Shown here one piece after another: positions 1 through 5,300 of a DNA stretch of 6,088 nucleotides. The stretch covers positions 1 to 6,088 of the forward strand of contig JAGBWH010000092.1 of the NCBI GenBank assembly GCA_017629925.1, given 5' to 3'. This DNA is from Clostridia bacterium (GTDB lineage: Bacteria; Bacillota; Clostridia; Oscillospirales; CAG-272). The first letter of the stretch is position 1, and every line of letters begins with the position of its first letter. The translations under genes and the position numbers were made by a program. The notes beneath the pieces are model-generated. The model was not told the DNA's origin. It saw only the letters and a list, made by a program, of their open reading frames with translations, and did no database searches.

Positions 1-14
1 GTGCTGTATCATGA
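1..14 (+). CDS. 3' end of an upstream gene (partial, unidentified)
   Basis: In the frame beginning at position 3 the codons read Ala-Val-Ser-stop, with TGA at 12-14. This stop overlaps the murI start in an ATGA arrangement, the same overlap seen twice more in this window (3479-3482 and 6008-6011). The repetition makes it likely that a co-transcribed gene ends here. Only three sense codons are visible, so no product can be proposed and the call rests entirely on the overlap pattern. Confidence 0.35.
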
Positions 15-775
15 TTGGTATACTCGACAGCGGTCTGGGCGGACTTTCTGCCCTTATGGTACTGCGAACGCTTGCCCCCAAAGCCGACCTGCTCTACCTC
101 TCAGACCAAGCCCATCTTCCTTACGGAGAAAAATCACCAAAGGATCTATGCCATTATCTTGAAGATGCCCTCGCCTTTTTCGAGGCACAAAAAGTGGAAG
201 CGGTGCTTGTGGCGTGTGGAACACTATCGGGGGTGGCGTTGCCTCATCTGAAAGCAGACTATCCATTTCCCATCTTCGGGGTGATTACCCCTGCGGCAAA
301 ACACGCCAAACACATCACCAAAACAGGACACGTGGCGGTGATTGCCACCTCGGCTTGCGTTTTGGAGAAGGCATATACCAAGGCACTACGGAAAGTCGGC
401 ATCCGCCGTGTATACGAGCGTGATTGCCCCTTGTTTGTGCCACTCGTTGAGCAAGGCATCACGGGAGAACATCCCTTGGCACGCGAAGCGTCACTTTACT
501 ATCTCTCCTCCTGCTTTCCCACCTCTTGCGACACGTTGCTACTCGGATGCACCCACTACCCTTTTTTGGCATCGGCGATCCAAAAGGTGCTACCTCACAT
601 AACACTGCTTGATGCAGGACGTGTGGCGGTGGTGGAGATGCTAAAAGAATATCCCAAAAAAGAGGAACTGGGCAGGTGCGATTTTTACACCACCGCTTGC
701 CCTGCCACATTTCAAAAAACCGCATCACGCCTGCTGGGTGAACTACATGGCAGGGTGGCACATATTCATTTGTAA
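11..775 (+). CDS. murI: Glutamate racemase MurI
   Basis: A cytoplasmic, cofactor-independent racemase that interconverts L- and D-glutamate, supplying D-Glu to MurD for peptidoglycan. The 254-residue length fits the family. Visible signatures are the N-terminal DSGLGG (residues 6-11, with the conserved Asp), LPYGEKS (36-42), the first catalytic cysteine in VACGT (Cys69) and the second in LLGCTHYPF (Cys180, with His182). One oddity is that the first cysteine motif is usually CNT; here the substrate-binding Asn is replaced by Gly70. The start at 11 puts IGILDSG at the canonical N-terminus. No Shine-Dalgarno is visible in the ten bases upstream, so translation probably depends on coupling to the upstream gene through the ATGA overlap. 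In-frame codons remain open to the window edge, so a slightly earlier start cannot be excluded. A related Asp/Glu racemase of different specificity is the main alternative. Confidence 0.93.
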   Translation: MIGILDSGLGGLSALMVLRTLAPKADLLYLSDQAHLPYGEKSPKDLCHYLEDALAFFEAQKVEAVLVACGTLSGVALPHLKADYPFPIFGVITPAAKHAKHITKTGHVAVIATSACVLEKAYTKALRKVGIRRVYERDCPLFVPLVEQGITGEHPLAREASLYYLSSCFPTSCDTLLLGCTHYPFLASAIQKVLPHITLLDAGRVAVVEMLKEYPKKEELGRCDFYTTACPATFQKTASRLLGELHGRVAHIHL

Positions 776-804
776 AATTATAAAAAGAAAGATAAAGGAA
801 CATT

Positions 805-1170
805 ATGTCAAAATACAGAAAAGGCAGAATTAACGACGCTGTGGCGCAGGAACTCGCCATTGCGATACGTGAACTCACAGACCCGCGCATCGTTGACCGC
901 TTGGTCAGCATTACCCGAGCAGAAGTGGCACCCGACCTTAAAATTGCAAAGGTTTATTTTTCGTGCATTTCCGATGAAAAAGAAGTAGCGAAAGTGCTAA
1001 AAGGGGCAAGCGGTGCTTTGCGCCGTGCGCTGGCAGAGCGTCTCAATTTGCGCATTACCCCCGAACTCATCTTTTGCTATGACCAATCCATGGAGCATGG
1101 TGCGCGCATTGCAGAACTGCTCGAGCAAATTCATGCAAGTGACTCCCATCCTGCCGAGGATGATGAATAA
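805..1170 (+). CDS. rbfA: 30S ribosome-binding factor A
   Basis: RbfA binds free 30S subunits, helps mature the 16S rRNA 5' end and central pseudoknot region, and is needed for cold adaptation. The 121 residues form the expected single type II KH-like domain: an N-terminal basic segment (KYRKGR, 3-8), the helix ending in LTDPRI (24-29), the strand motif APDLKIAKVYFS (42-53), the Ala-Ser-Gly kink (68-70) that replaces the KH GxxG, and the closing PELIFCYDQSMEHGARI (86-102). The acidic C-terminal tail (HPAEDDE) is typical. AAAGGA at 794-799 sits five bases before the ATG. The gene lies 29 nt after murI and 35 nt before aspS, which suggests co-transcription. In many bacteria rbfA instead follows infB in the nusA-infB operon, so this placement is unusual. 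The family assignment is secure. Confidence 0.95.
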   Translation: MSKYRKGRINDAVAQELAIAIRELTDPRIVDRLVSITRAEVAPDLKIAKVYFSCISDEKEVAKVLKGASGALRRALAERLNLRITPELIFCYDQSMEHGARIAELLEQIHASDSHPAEDDE

Positions 1171-1205
1171 AACAGAACAAAAAACCTATACAGGAGAATA
1201 TAAAA

Positions 1206-2996
1206 ATGGCAGACTACTTAACCGCACAAGACAAGCGCAGCTGCTACTGCGCACAGCTTTCCAAAGCAGACATAGGAAAAACCGTATGCGTCATGGGTTG
1301 GGTGCAAAAACAACGCCGTCTCGGTGCGCTGATTTTCGTTGACCTTCGTGACAGAAGCGGTATCGTGCAACTTTCCTTTGACGAACAAACCGACAAGAGC
1401 ATTTTTGATTTGGCATATACCGTTCGCTCTGAATATGTGCTTTGCGCTAAGGGTGTGGTCCGCTCTCGTGGAGAGGGCGCTATTAACCCCAATATGCCCA
1501 CAGGCGAAATTGAAATTGCTGTATCAGAACTGAAAGTGCTTTCCACCTCTCAAACCCCTCCTTTCGATATCGTGGAAAACAGCCCTGTTCGCCCCGATGT
1601 GAGACTGCGCTATCGCTACCTCGACTTGCGCCGTCCTGATATGCAAAGAAACATCATGGCGCGCTCTAAAATTACCAAAATTGCCCGCGACTACTATGCA
1701 GAAAACGGCTTTGTAGATATCGAAACACCCAACCTCATTCGTCCTACTCCCGAAGGTGCGCGTGACTATCTTGTGCCCAGCCGTGTGCATCCCGGCAAAT
1801 TCTATGCCCTGCCCCAATCCCCTCAGCTTTATAAGCAAATTTTGATGCTTTCGGGCTTTGACCGTTATTTCCAAATCGCCCGTTGCTATCGTGACGAGGA
1901 CTTGCGTGCTGACCGCCAACCTGAATTTACCCAAATCGACACCGAAATGTCGTTTGTCACTCAAGAGGACGTCATCGCCGTACACGAAGGCTTCCTTAAA
2001 TATTTGATGAAGGAATTTCACGGCATTGAACTGACCGAGGACTTTATCCGCATGCCTTATGAAGAGGCAATGAATCGTTTTGGCTCTGACAAGCCTGATA
2101 TTCGTTTTGGTTTTGAACTGCAAAACCTCTCTTCCTTACTGAAAGATTGCACCTTCCGCGTATTTGCTGATGCCATTGCAAACGGCGGTTCTGTTCGTGC
2201 CATCAATGTAAAAGGTGGCGCGCGCTTCACCAGAAAAGAAATTGATAGCCTGACCGACCTTGCCAAAACCTACCGTGCAAAAGGTTTGGCTTGGCTCAAG
2301 CAAAACGATGCAGGCGAGGTGTCTTCTTCCTATGCGAAATTTCTCACAGAAGAAGAAAATGCCAATATCTCATCCTTCTGCGGTGTAGAAAACGGCGACT
2401 TGCTCCTGATTGTGGCAGACAAAAACAATGTTGTATTCGATGCGCTGGGCGCACTTCGTGTGGAATGTGCAAAACGCCTCGGTCTGCTCCGCCCCGATGA
2501 TTTCAAATTCCTGTGGGTGACCGAATTCCCGCTCTTTGAATATGACGAAGAGGACGGCAGATACTACGCCAAACATCACCCCTTCACCTCTCCCATGGAC
2601 GAGGATATTCAGTATCTTGAAACCGAGCCTGGCAGAGTACGTGCCAAAGCCTATGATATCGTGCTCAACGGCACAGAACTTGGCGGTGGCTCTATCCGTA
2701 TTCACGACGGCGAACTGCAAGCCCTCATGTTCCGCGTGCTTGGTCTTACCGAACAAGAAACCACCGAAAAATTTGGTTTCTTGCTGGAAGCCTTCAAATA
2801 CGGTGTACCTCCTCATGGTGGTCTGGCATTTGGGCTGGATAGACTGGTGGCATTGCTGCTTGGATTTGAAGACATCCGCGATGTCATTGCCTTCCCCAAA
2901 GTGCAAAATGCAAGTGAACTCATGACCGGCGCCCCCGGCCCCACAGATACGAAAGCGCTGGAAGAACTCTCAATCGCCCTGAATATCAAAGCATAA
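1206..2996 (+). CDS. aspS: Aspartyl-tRNA synthetase (bacterial type, class IIb)
   Basis: Activates aspartate with ATP and charges tRNA-Asp in the cytoplasm. The 596 residues match the long bacterial form. In order: an N-terminal OB-fold anticodon-binding domain (about 1-110, with GWVQKQRRLGALIFVDLRD at 31-49), YRYLDLRRP (136-144), motif 1 with TPEGARDYLVPSR (181-193), the LPQSPQLYKQ loop (202-211), motif 2 with ARCYRDEDLRADRQPEFTQ (225-243), the bacterial GAD insertion (about 300-420), and motif 3 GLAFGLDRL (539-547) followed by AFPKVQNASELMTGAP (562-577). Leu39 aligns with E. coli Leu30, a position where non-discriminating enzymes usually carry His, so this is predicted to be specific for tRNA-Asp. 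AGGAG at 1192-1196 lies nine bases before the ATG. Only 24 nt separate it from the next gene. In many Firmicutes aspS follows hisS; hisS is absent here. Confidence 0.98.
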   Translation: MADYLTAQDKRSCYCAQLSKADIGKTVCVMGWVQKQRRLGALIFVDLRDRSGIVQLSFDEQTDKSIFDLAYTVRSEYVLCAKGVVRSRGEGAINPNMPTGEIEIAVSELKVLSTSQTPPFDIVENSPVRPDVRLRYRYLDLRRPDMQRNIMARSKITKIARDYYAENGFVDIETPNLIRPTPEGARDYLVPSRVHPGKFYALPQSPQLYKQILMLSGFDRYFQIARCYRDEDLRADRQPEFTQIDTEMSFVTQEDVIAVHEGFLKYLMKEFHGIELTEDFIRMPYEEAMNRFGSDKPDIRFGFELQNLSSLLKDCTFRVFADAIANGGSVRAINVKGGARFTRKEIDSLTDLAKTYRAKGLAWLKQNDAGEVSSSYAKFLTEEENANISSFCGVENGDLLLIVADKNNVVFDALGALRVECAKRLGLLRPDDFKFLWVTEFPLFEYDEEDGRYYAKHHPFTSPMDEDIQYLETEPGRVRAKAYDIVLNGTELGGGSIRIHDGELQALMFRVLGLTEQETTEKFGFLLEAFKYGVPPHGGLAFGLDRLVALLLGFEDIRDVIAFPKVQNASELMTGAPGPTDTKALEELSIALNIKA

Positions 2997-3006
2997 ATTT
3001 CCGCCG

Positions 3007-3013
3007 AAAGGAG
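3007..3013 (+). promoter_or_regulatory. Shine-Dalgarno that fixes the phosphatase start
   Basis: AAAGGAG with a seven-base spacer to the ATG at 3021. Two later in-frame ATGs (3063 and 3075) would remove the non-conserved N-terminal extension, but neither has a comparable site, so the 3021 start is preferred. Confidence 0.75.
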
Positions 3014-3020
3014 AACGACA

Positions 3021-3482
3021 ATGGCACAAGCCTGTGTAGCACCCGAAAAGATAGATAAAACCATGCCCAAAACCATGGTTTGCTTTGTGTGCGCAGGAAA
3101 TACTTGTCGTTCTCCTATGGCGGCTGCGGTGTATAATGACCTGCACCAAGGAGAGCCCACTTTTGCCATCAGCCGAGGTGTGGCGGCGCATCAAGGATGC
3201 CCCATTCATCCACTCGCCGTGGCTGCTCTTGAAGCGGCAGGTATTCAAAGCACCCCCGAAAACAATTATCGCGCCCATCTCTCTCATATGCTCACAGATG
3301 ATGACGTAGAGTCGGCGGAAGTCATTTATTGCCTCACGCCGGAGATTGGTATGGCGGTTTTGTGTGACTTCCCTTTCGCTATACGCAAAATTAGAAGCAT
3401 GGGGTATATTGCCGATCCTTGGGGTGGAGACCTGACCACCTATCAAAATACCCTGCGCGAGATCATCGGGGTGCTCTCATGA
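3021..3482 (+). CDS. Low-molecular-weight phosphatase, YwlE-like (probable protein-arginine phosphatase)
   Basis: A cytoplasmic phosphatase of the LMW-PTP fold, 153 residues. The N-terminal P-loop CAGNTCRS (24-31) carries the nucleophile Cys24 and phosphate-binding Arg30, and the general-acid loop is ADPWGGD (131-137, Asp132). Together these show an intact active site. Classical tyrosine phosphatases of this family have Ile between Asn and Cys in the P-loop (CLGNICR); this one has Thr28, as in B. subtilis YwlE (CTGNTCR), where that Thr favours phosphoarginine. I therefore infer a protein-arginine phosphatase counteracting a McsB-type kinase, neither of which is shown here. The first 14 residues precede the conserved core and are unusual, but the ribosome binding site supports this start. 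The stop overlaps the rimI ATG by four bases, implying translational coupling. The alternative is a generic LMW tyrosine phosphatase. Confidence 0.88.
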   Translation: MAQACVAPEKIDKTMPKTMVCFVCAGNTCRSPMAAAVYNDLHQGEPTFAISRGVAAHQGCPIHPLAVAALEAAGIQSTPENNYRAHLSHMLTDDDVESAEVIYCLTPEIGMAVLCDFPFAIRKIRSMGYIADPWGGDLTTYQNTLREIIGVLS

Positions 3483-3925
3483 CACACATTCGCCCTGCCA
3501 ACATGGCTGACCTTGACACACTCTTTCTTTTGGAGAAAACTTGCTTTCCTCATGATTTTTGGCAAAGAGAGGCCCTTTCCTCTCATCTCCAAAGCCCGAT
3601 TTGCCTGACCTACCTATTTTGCGAAGGTGAGGTAGTGAAAGGGGCGTTGCTACTGCAATGTATATGCCCCGAATTTGAAGTATTGCGAGTGGAGGTTAAC
3701 CCCTCCGCACGACGACAGGGTATTGGACGAGCCCTACTCCAATATGCCCACAAACAATTATTAAGTGAGGGCTACATAAAAGGCTTTTTAGAGGTACGCG
3801 CCTCAAACCAAAGCGCCATTTCTTTATATGGCGTCTGCGGGTATACCGCCTATGGCAAGAGAAAGGATTATTACAGCTGTCCCACAGAAGACGGCGTGCT
3901 CATGCAAATAGATTTCAGCCAATAA
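3479..3925 (+). CDS. rimI: Ribosomal-protein-alanine N-acetyltransferase RimI
   Basis: A GNAT-fold acetyltransferase that transfers acetyl from acetyl-CoA to protein N-termini, classically that of ribosomal protein S18. The 148 residues match RimI. The acetyl-CoA pyrophosphate loop is RRQGIGRA (78-85). The family's FLEVRASNQSAISLY (103-117) contains Glu105 and Tyr117, which correspond to the catalytic pair of Salmonella RimI, and YYSCPTEDGVLM (131-142) is the usual C-terminal signature. The ATG at 3479 overlaps the phosphatase stop (ATGA). An upstream in-frame ATG at 3419 would add 20 residues lying inside the phosphatase gene and before the canonical MTHIRPA start, so it was not used. GGGGTG at 3468-3473 could serve as a weak ribosome binding site. 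It lies next to tsaD, as rimI does in many Firmicutes; tsaB and tsaE, often with them, are absent from this window. Confidence 0.93.
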   Translation: MTHIRPANMADLDTLFLLEKTCFPHDFWQREALSSHLQSPICLTYLFCEGEVVKGALLLQCICPEFEVLRVEVNPSARRQGIGRALLQYAHKQLLSEGYIKGFLEVRASNQSAISLYGVCGYTAYGKRKDYYSCPTEDGVLMQIDFSQ

Positions 3926-3970
3926 TCTTGTCTTTTTGCCTTTCTTTACATTGAACATAAAGGATATCAA

Positions 3971-5053
3971 ATGTATATTTTAGGAATAGAAAGTTCCTGT
4001 GATGAGACCGCCGCTGCGGTGCTCCAGGTCAATGAAGCAGGGGAATTTATCCCCTTGTCCAATATCGTCAATAGCCAAATCGCCATCCACCGATTGTATG
4101 GTGGCGTGGTGCCTGAAATTGCCAGCCGCGCGCATATCAAATCGGTGTCAGAGGTCACAAGGTTAGCGCTTGAAGAAGCCCATGTTACCCCACATGATTT
4201 GTCTCTTGTGGCGGTCACCTCCAATCCTGGACTCATTGGAGCATTGCTTGTGGGGGTGAATTTTGCCAAATCTTTGGCATTTGCCCATCACATTCCCTTG
4301 GTGGCGGTCAATCACATGAAAGCCCATATTGCCGCCGCTTTTGTTCACTCAGTTGCCGCCCCTGCACCAACGCCTCCCTTTTTGGGGCTTGCGGTATCCG
4401 GCGGACACACCTCACTTTACTATGTGCATGACTTTACCCACTATGAAGAAATCGGTGCTACCCGAGATGACGCCATAGGGGAAAGTTTTGATAAAGTTGG
4501 CAGACTCCTTGGACTCCCCTACCCTGCAGGTGCCGCATTTGACGGTCTTACAGCTAAAGGATTTGCCACACTATGTCCCAGCGAGCCTTCTGTCAGGGGC
4601 TACAAAAAAGCCAAACTCAACCGCCAAAACGGCATGAAACTCCCTTCCCCTGCCCTTTGTGATGGCACGCTCGATTTTTCCTTCTCAGGGCTAAAAACTG
4701 CCTCTGTCAATCTCATTCACCACTATGAGCAAAAAGGCGAGGAGGTCCCAAAAGAAGAACTCGCCTGTGCCTTTACCTATGAAGCGGTGGAGGGTGTCTA
4801 TACCCAAGTGAATGCAGCCATGGACCAATACGGCAATTTGCCACTCGTGGTGGCAGGTGGTGTGGCAGCCAATTCCCATTTGCGCCAACGCCTAAGCGAA
4901 CTCGCCACCAAGCGAAATATATCCCTCTCCCTGCCCCCGCTTTCCCTTTGCGGAGACAATGGGCTGATGGTGGCGATGCAAGGGTATTTTGAATGGCAGG
5001 CAGGTCATCTGGAAGACACACATCTGAATGCCTCTGCCATGGATTTGCTATAA
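3971..5053 (+). CDS. tsaD: tRNA N6-threonylcarbamoyladenosine transferase TsaD (Gcp/Kae1 family)
   Basis: Transfers the threonylcarbamoyl group from TC-AMP to A37 of ANN-decoding tRNAs, working in the cytoplasm with TsaB and TsaE. It is an ASKHA-fold protein of 360 residues, somewhat longer than the usual 330-345. Visible motifs are LGIESSCDET (4-13), GGVVPEIASRAH (44-55), the metal-binding HMKAH (His115 and His119), SGGHTSL (143-149), DDAIGESFDKVGRLLG (166-181), DFSFSGLKTA (235-244), VAGGVAANSHLR (294-305) and LCGDNGLMVA (326-335), whose Asp329 should be the third metal ligand. Two departures stand out: bacterial enzymes usually have HMEGH where this has HMKAH, and TDNA where this has GDNG. 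The metal ligands are intact, so activity is expected. AAAGGA at 3959-3964 lies six bases before the ATG. It is the last gene before the 247-nt gap and probably ends the operon. Confidence 0.97.
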   Translation: MYILGIESSCDETAAAVLQVNEAGEFIPLSNIVNSQIAIHRLYGGVVPEIASRAHIKSVSEVTRLALEEAHVTPHDLSLVAVTSNPGLIGALLVGVNFAKSLAFAHHIPLVAVNHMKAHIAAAFVHSVAAPAPTPPFLGLAVSGGHTSLYYVHDFTHYEEIGATRDDAIGESFDKVGRLLGLPYPAGAAFDGLTAKGFATLCPSEPSVRGYKKAKLNRQNGMKLPSPALCDGTLDFSFSGLKTASVNLIHHYEQKGEEVPKEELACAFTYEAVEGVYTQVNAAMDQYGNLPLVVAGGVAANSHLRQRLSELATKRNISLSLPPLSLCGDNGLMVAMQGYFEWQAGHLEDTHLNASAMDLL

Positions 5054-5060
5054 GAGAAAG

Positions 5061-5073
5061 GGAAAAGTTTTCC
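5061..5073. repeat. Short palindrome GGAAAA-G-TTTTCC
   Basis: A perfect six-base inverted repeat around one central G, eight bases after the tsaD stop. Its right arm is the start of the first TTTTCCACT box, so it may be a chance extension of that box or a symmetrical binding site. Its stem is too A+T-rich for a convincing terminator. Confidence 0.45.
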
Positions 5074-5107
5074 ACTTTATAGTTGACCTTTTTCCACTTT
5101 TGGGGTT

Positions 5108-5146
5108 AGTTTTCCACATTATTGACATTTTTGAATGTGGAAAACT
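5108..5146. repeat. 13-bp perfect inverted repeat with a 13-nt loop
   Basis: Arms AGTTTTCCACATT (5108-5120) and AATGTGGAAAACT (5134-5146) are exact reverse complements. Each arm contains one TTTTCCACA box, so the two boxes face each other. The loop (5121-5133) contains TTGACA. As RNA it could form a hairpin, but the stem is mostly A-U and no U-run follows, so a protein-binding site seems more likely than a terminator. Confidence 0.8.
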
Positions 5147-5152
5147 CATAAA
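5122..5152 (+). promoter_or_regulatory. Possible sigma-A-type promoter for rex
   Basis: TTGACA (5122-5127) matches the -35 consensus exactly. The best -10 downstream is CATAAA (5147-5152, four of six matches), at a 19-base spacer that is longer than ideal. The inverted TGTGGAAAA box (5136-5144) falls inside the spacer and the forward box 5110-5118 lies just upstream, so a bound protein would block polymerase. A second weak pair is TTGACC (5083-5088) with TTAGTT (5106-5111). The gap implies that rex has its own promoter, but its exact place is uncertain. Confidence 0.3.
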
Positions 5153-5285
5153 AACCCGTAAAACTCCCCATTTTCACCTCGTTTTTTTGGGGGATAACCA
5201 AAAAGTCATCAAGTTTTCCACATCAAAGCGTCAAAAACTGCGTTTTTTTGCCCTTACCCCTCAAAAAATCTCGCATACTCCCACC

Positions 5286-5292
5286 AAAGGAG
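5286..5292 (+). promoter_or_regulatory. Shine-Dalgarno that fixes the rex start
   Basis: AAAGGAG with an eight-base spacer to the ATG at 5301. It decides against the much earlier in-frame ATG at 5028, which lies inside tsaD, and against the internal ATGs at 5337 and 5355. Confidence 0.85.
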
Positions 5293-5300
5293 ACATTTTA

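Larger units (their letters stand above)
5068..5222. promoter_or_regulatory. Candidate DnaA-box cluster
   Basis: Five 9-mers resemble the DnaA box (consensus TTATCCACA; relaxed TTWTNCACA). Exact TTTTCCACA occurs at 5110-5118 and 5214-5222 on + and at 5136-5144 on -. TTTTCCACT, one mismatch from the relaxed consensus, occurs at 5068-5076 and 5090-5098. A weaker TTATCCCCC lies at 5189-5197 on the minus strand. The first three start 22 and 20 bases apart, about two helical turns, so they face the same side of the DNA. A 10-mer AGTTTTCCAC occurs three times forward (5066, 5108, 5212) and once inverted (5137-5146). That density in 155 bases argues for a binding array. Likely roles are DnaA control of rex or titration of DnaA. 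Another regulator with a TTTTCCAC-type site cannot be excluded. Confidence 0.55.
5054..5300 (+). other. tsaD-rex intergenic region
   Basis: This 247-nt gap is by far the largest in the window and contains no credible gene. It holds a cluster of TTTTCCAC-type 9-mers (5068-5222), a 13-bp inverted repeat (5108-5146), a possible rex promoter (5122-5152), runs of four or more A or T at roughly ten-base intervals, and the rex ribosome binding site. An open frame runs through it into rex from 5028, but its translation shows no family resemblance. I see no Rex operator of the TTGTNAA-N4-TTNACAA type and no strong terminator with a G+C-rich stem and T-run. Confidence 0.8.

Noticed and set aside
2370..2906. 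178-codon open frame on the minus strand inside aspS
   Set aside because: It is antisense to conserved AspRS codons, has no recognisable motif, and follows from the codon pattern of the sense gene. The same applies to the minus-strand frames at 1524-2123 and 459-911.
3063..3077. Later phosphatase starts at 3063 or 3075
   Set aside because: They would give a tidier N-terminus but lack a ribosome binding site; 3021 has a good one.
3419..3478. Earlier rimI start at 3419
   Set aside because: The extra 20 residues lie within the phosphatase gene, have no RimI similarity, and precede the canonical start that overlaps the stop codon.
3926..3970. Promoter or terminator in the rimI-tsaD gap
   Set aside because: The 45 bases are pyrimidine-rich, but I see neither paired -35/-10 elements nor a stem; only the tsaD ribosome binding site is clear.
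5164..5193. CCCCA (5166-5170) and TGGGG (5188-5192) as a terminator stem
   Set aside because: Only five base pairs over a 17-base loop, with no T-run after it.
5232..5250. Hairpin CAAAAAC-TGC-GTTTTTTTG as a terminator
   Set aside because: The stem is short and almost entirely A-T, the loop is only three bases, and it sits about 50 bases before the rex start, where a terminator would block rex.
5028..5300. N-terminal extension of rex by 91 codons from an ATG at 5028
   Set aside because: It begins inside tsaD and translates the box-rich gap into a sequence with no family resemblance. A strong AAAGGAG precedes the ATG at 5301, where the Rex-length protein begins.
5054..5300. Chromosomal origin of replication
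   Set aside because: Boxes are present, but no dnaA, dnaN, rpmH, gidA or clear unwinding element with an A+T-rich 13-mer array is seen, and Firmicutes origins normally flank dnaA. A secondary DnaA cluster fits better.
5054..5300. Rex operator upstream of rex (autoregulation)
   Set aside because: No TTGT-to-ACAA palindrome with the expected spacing was found.
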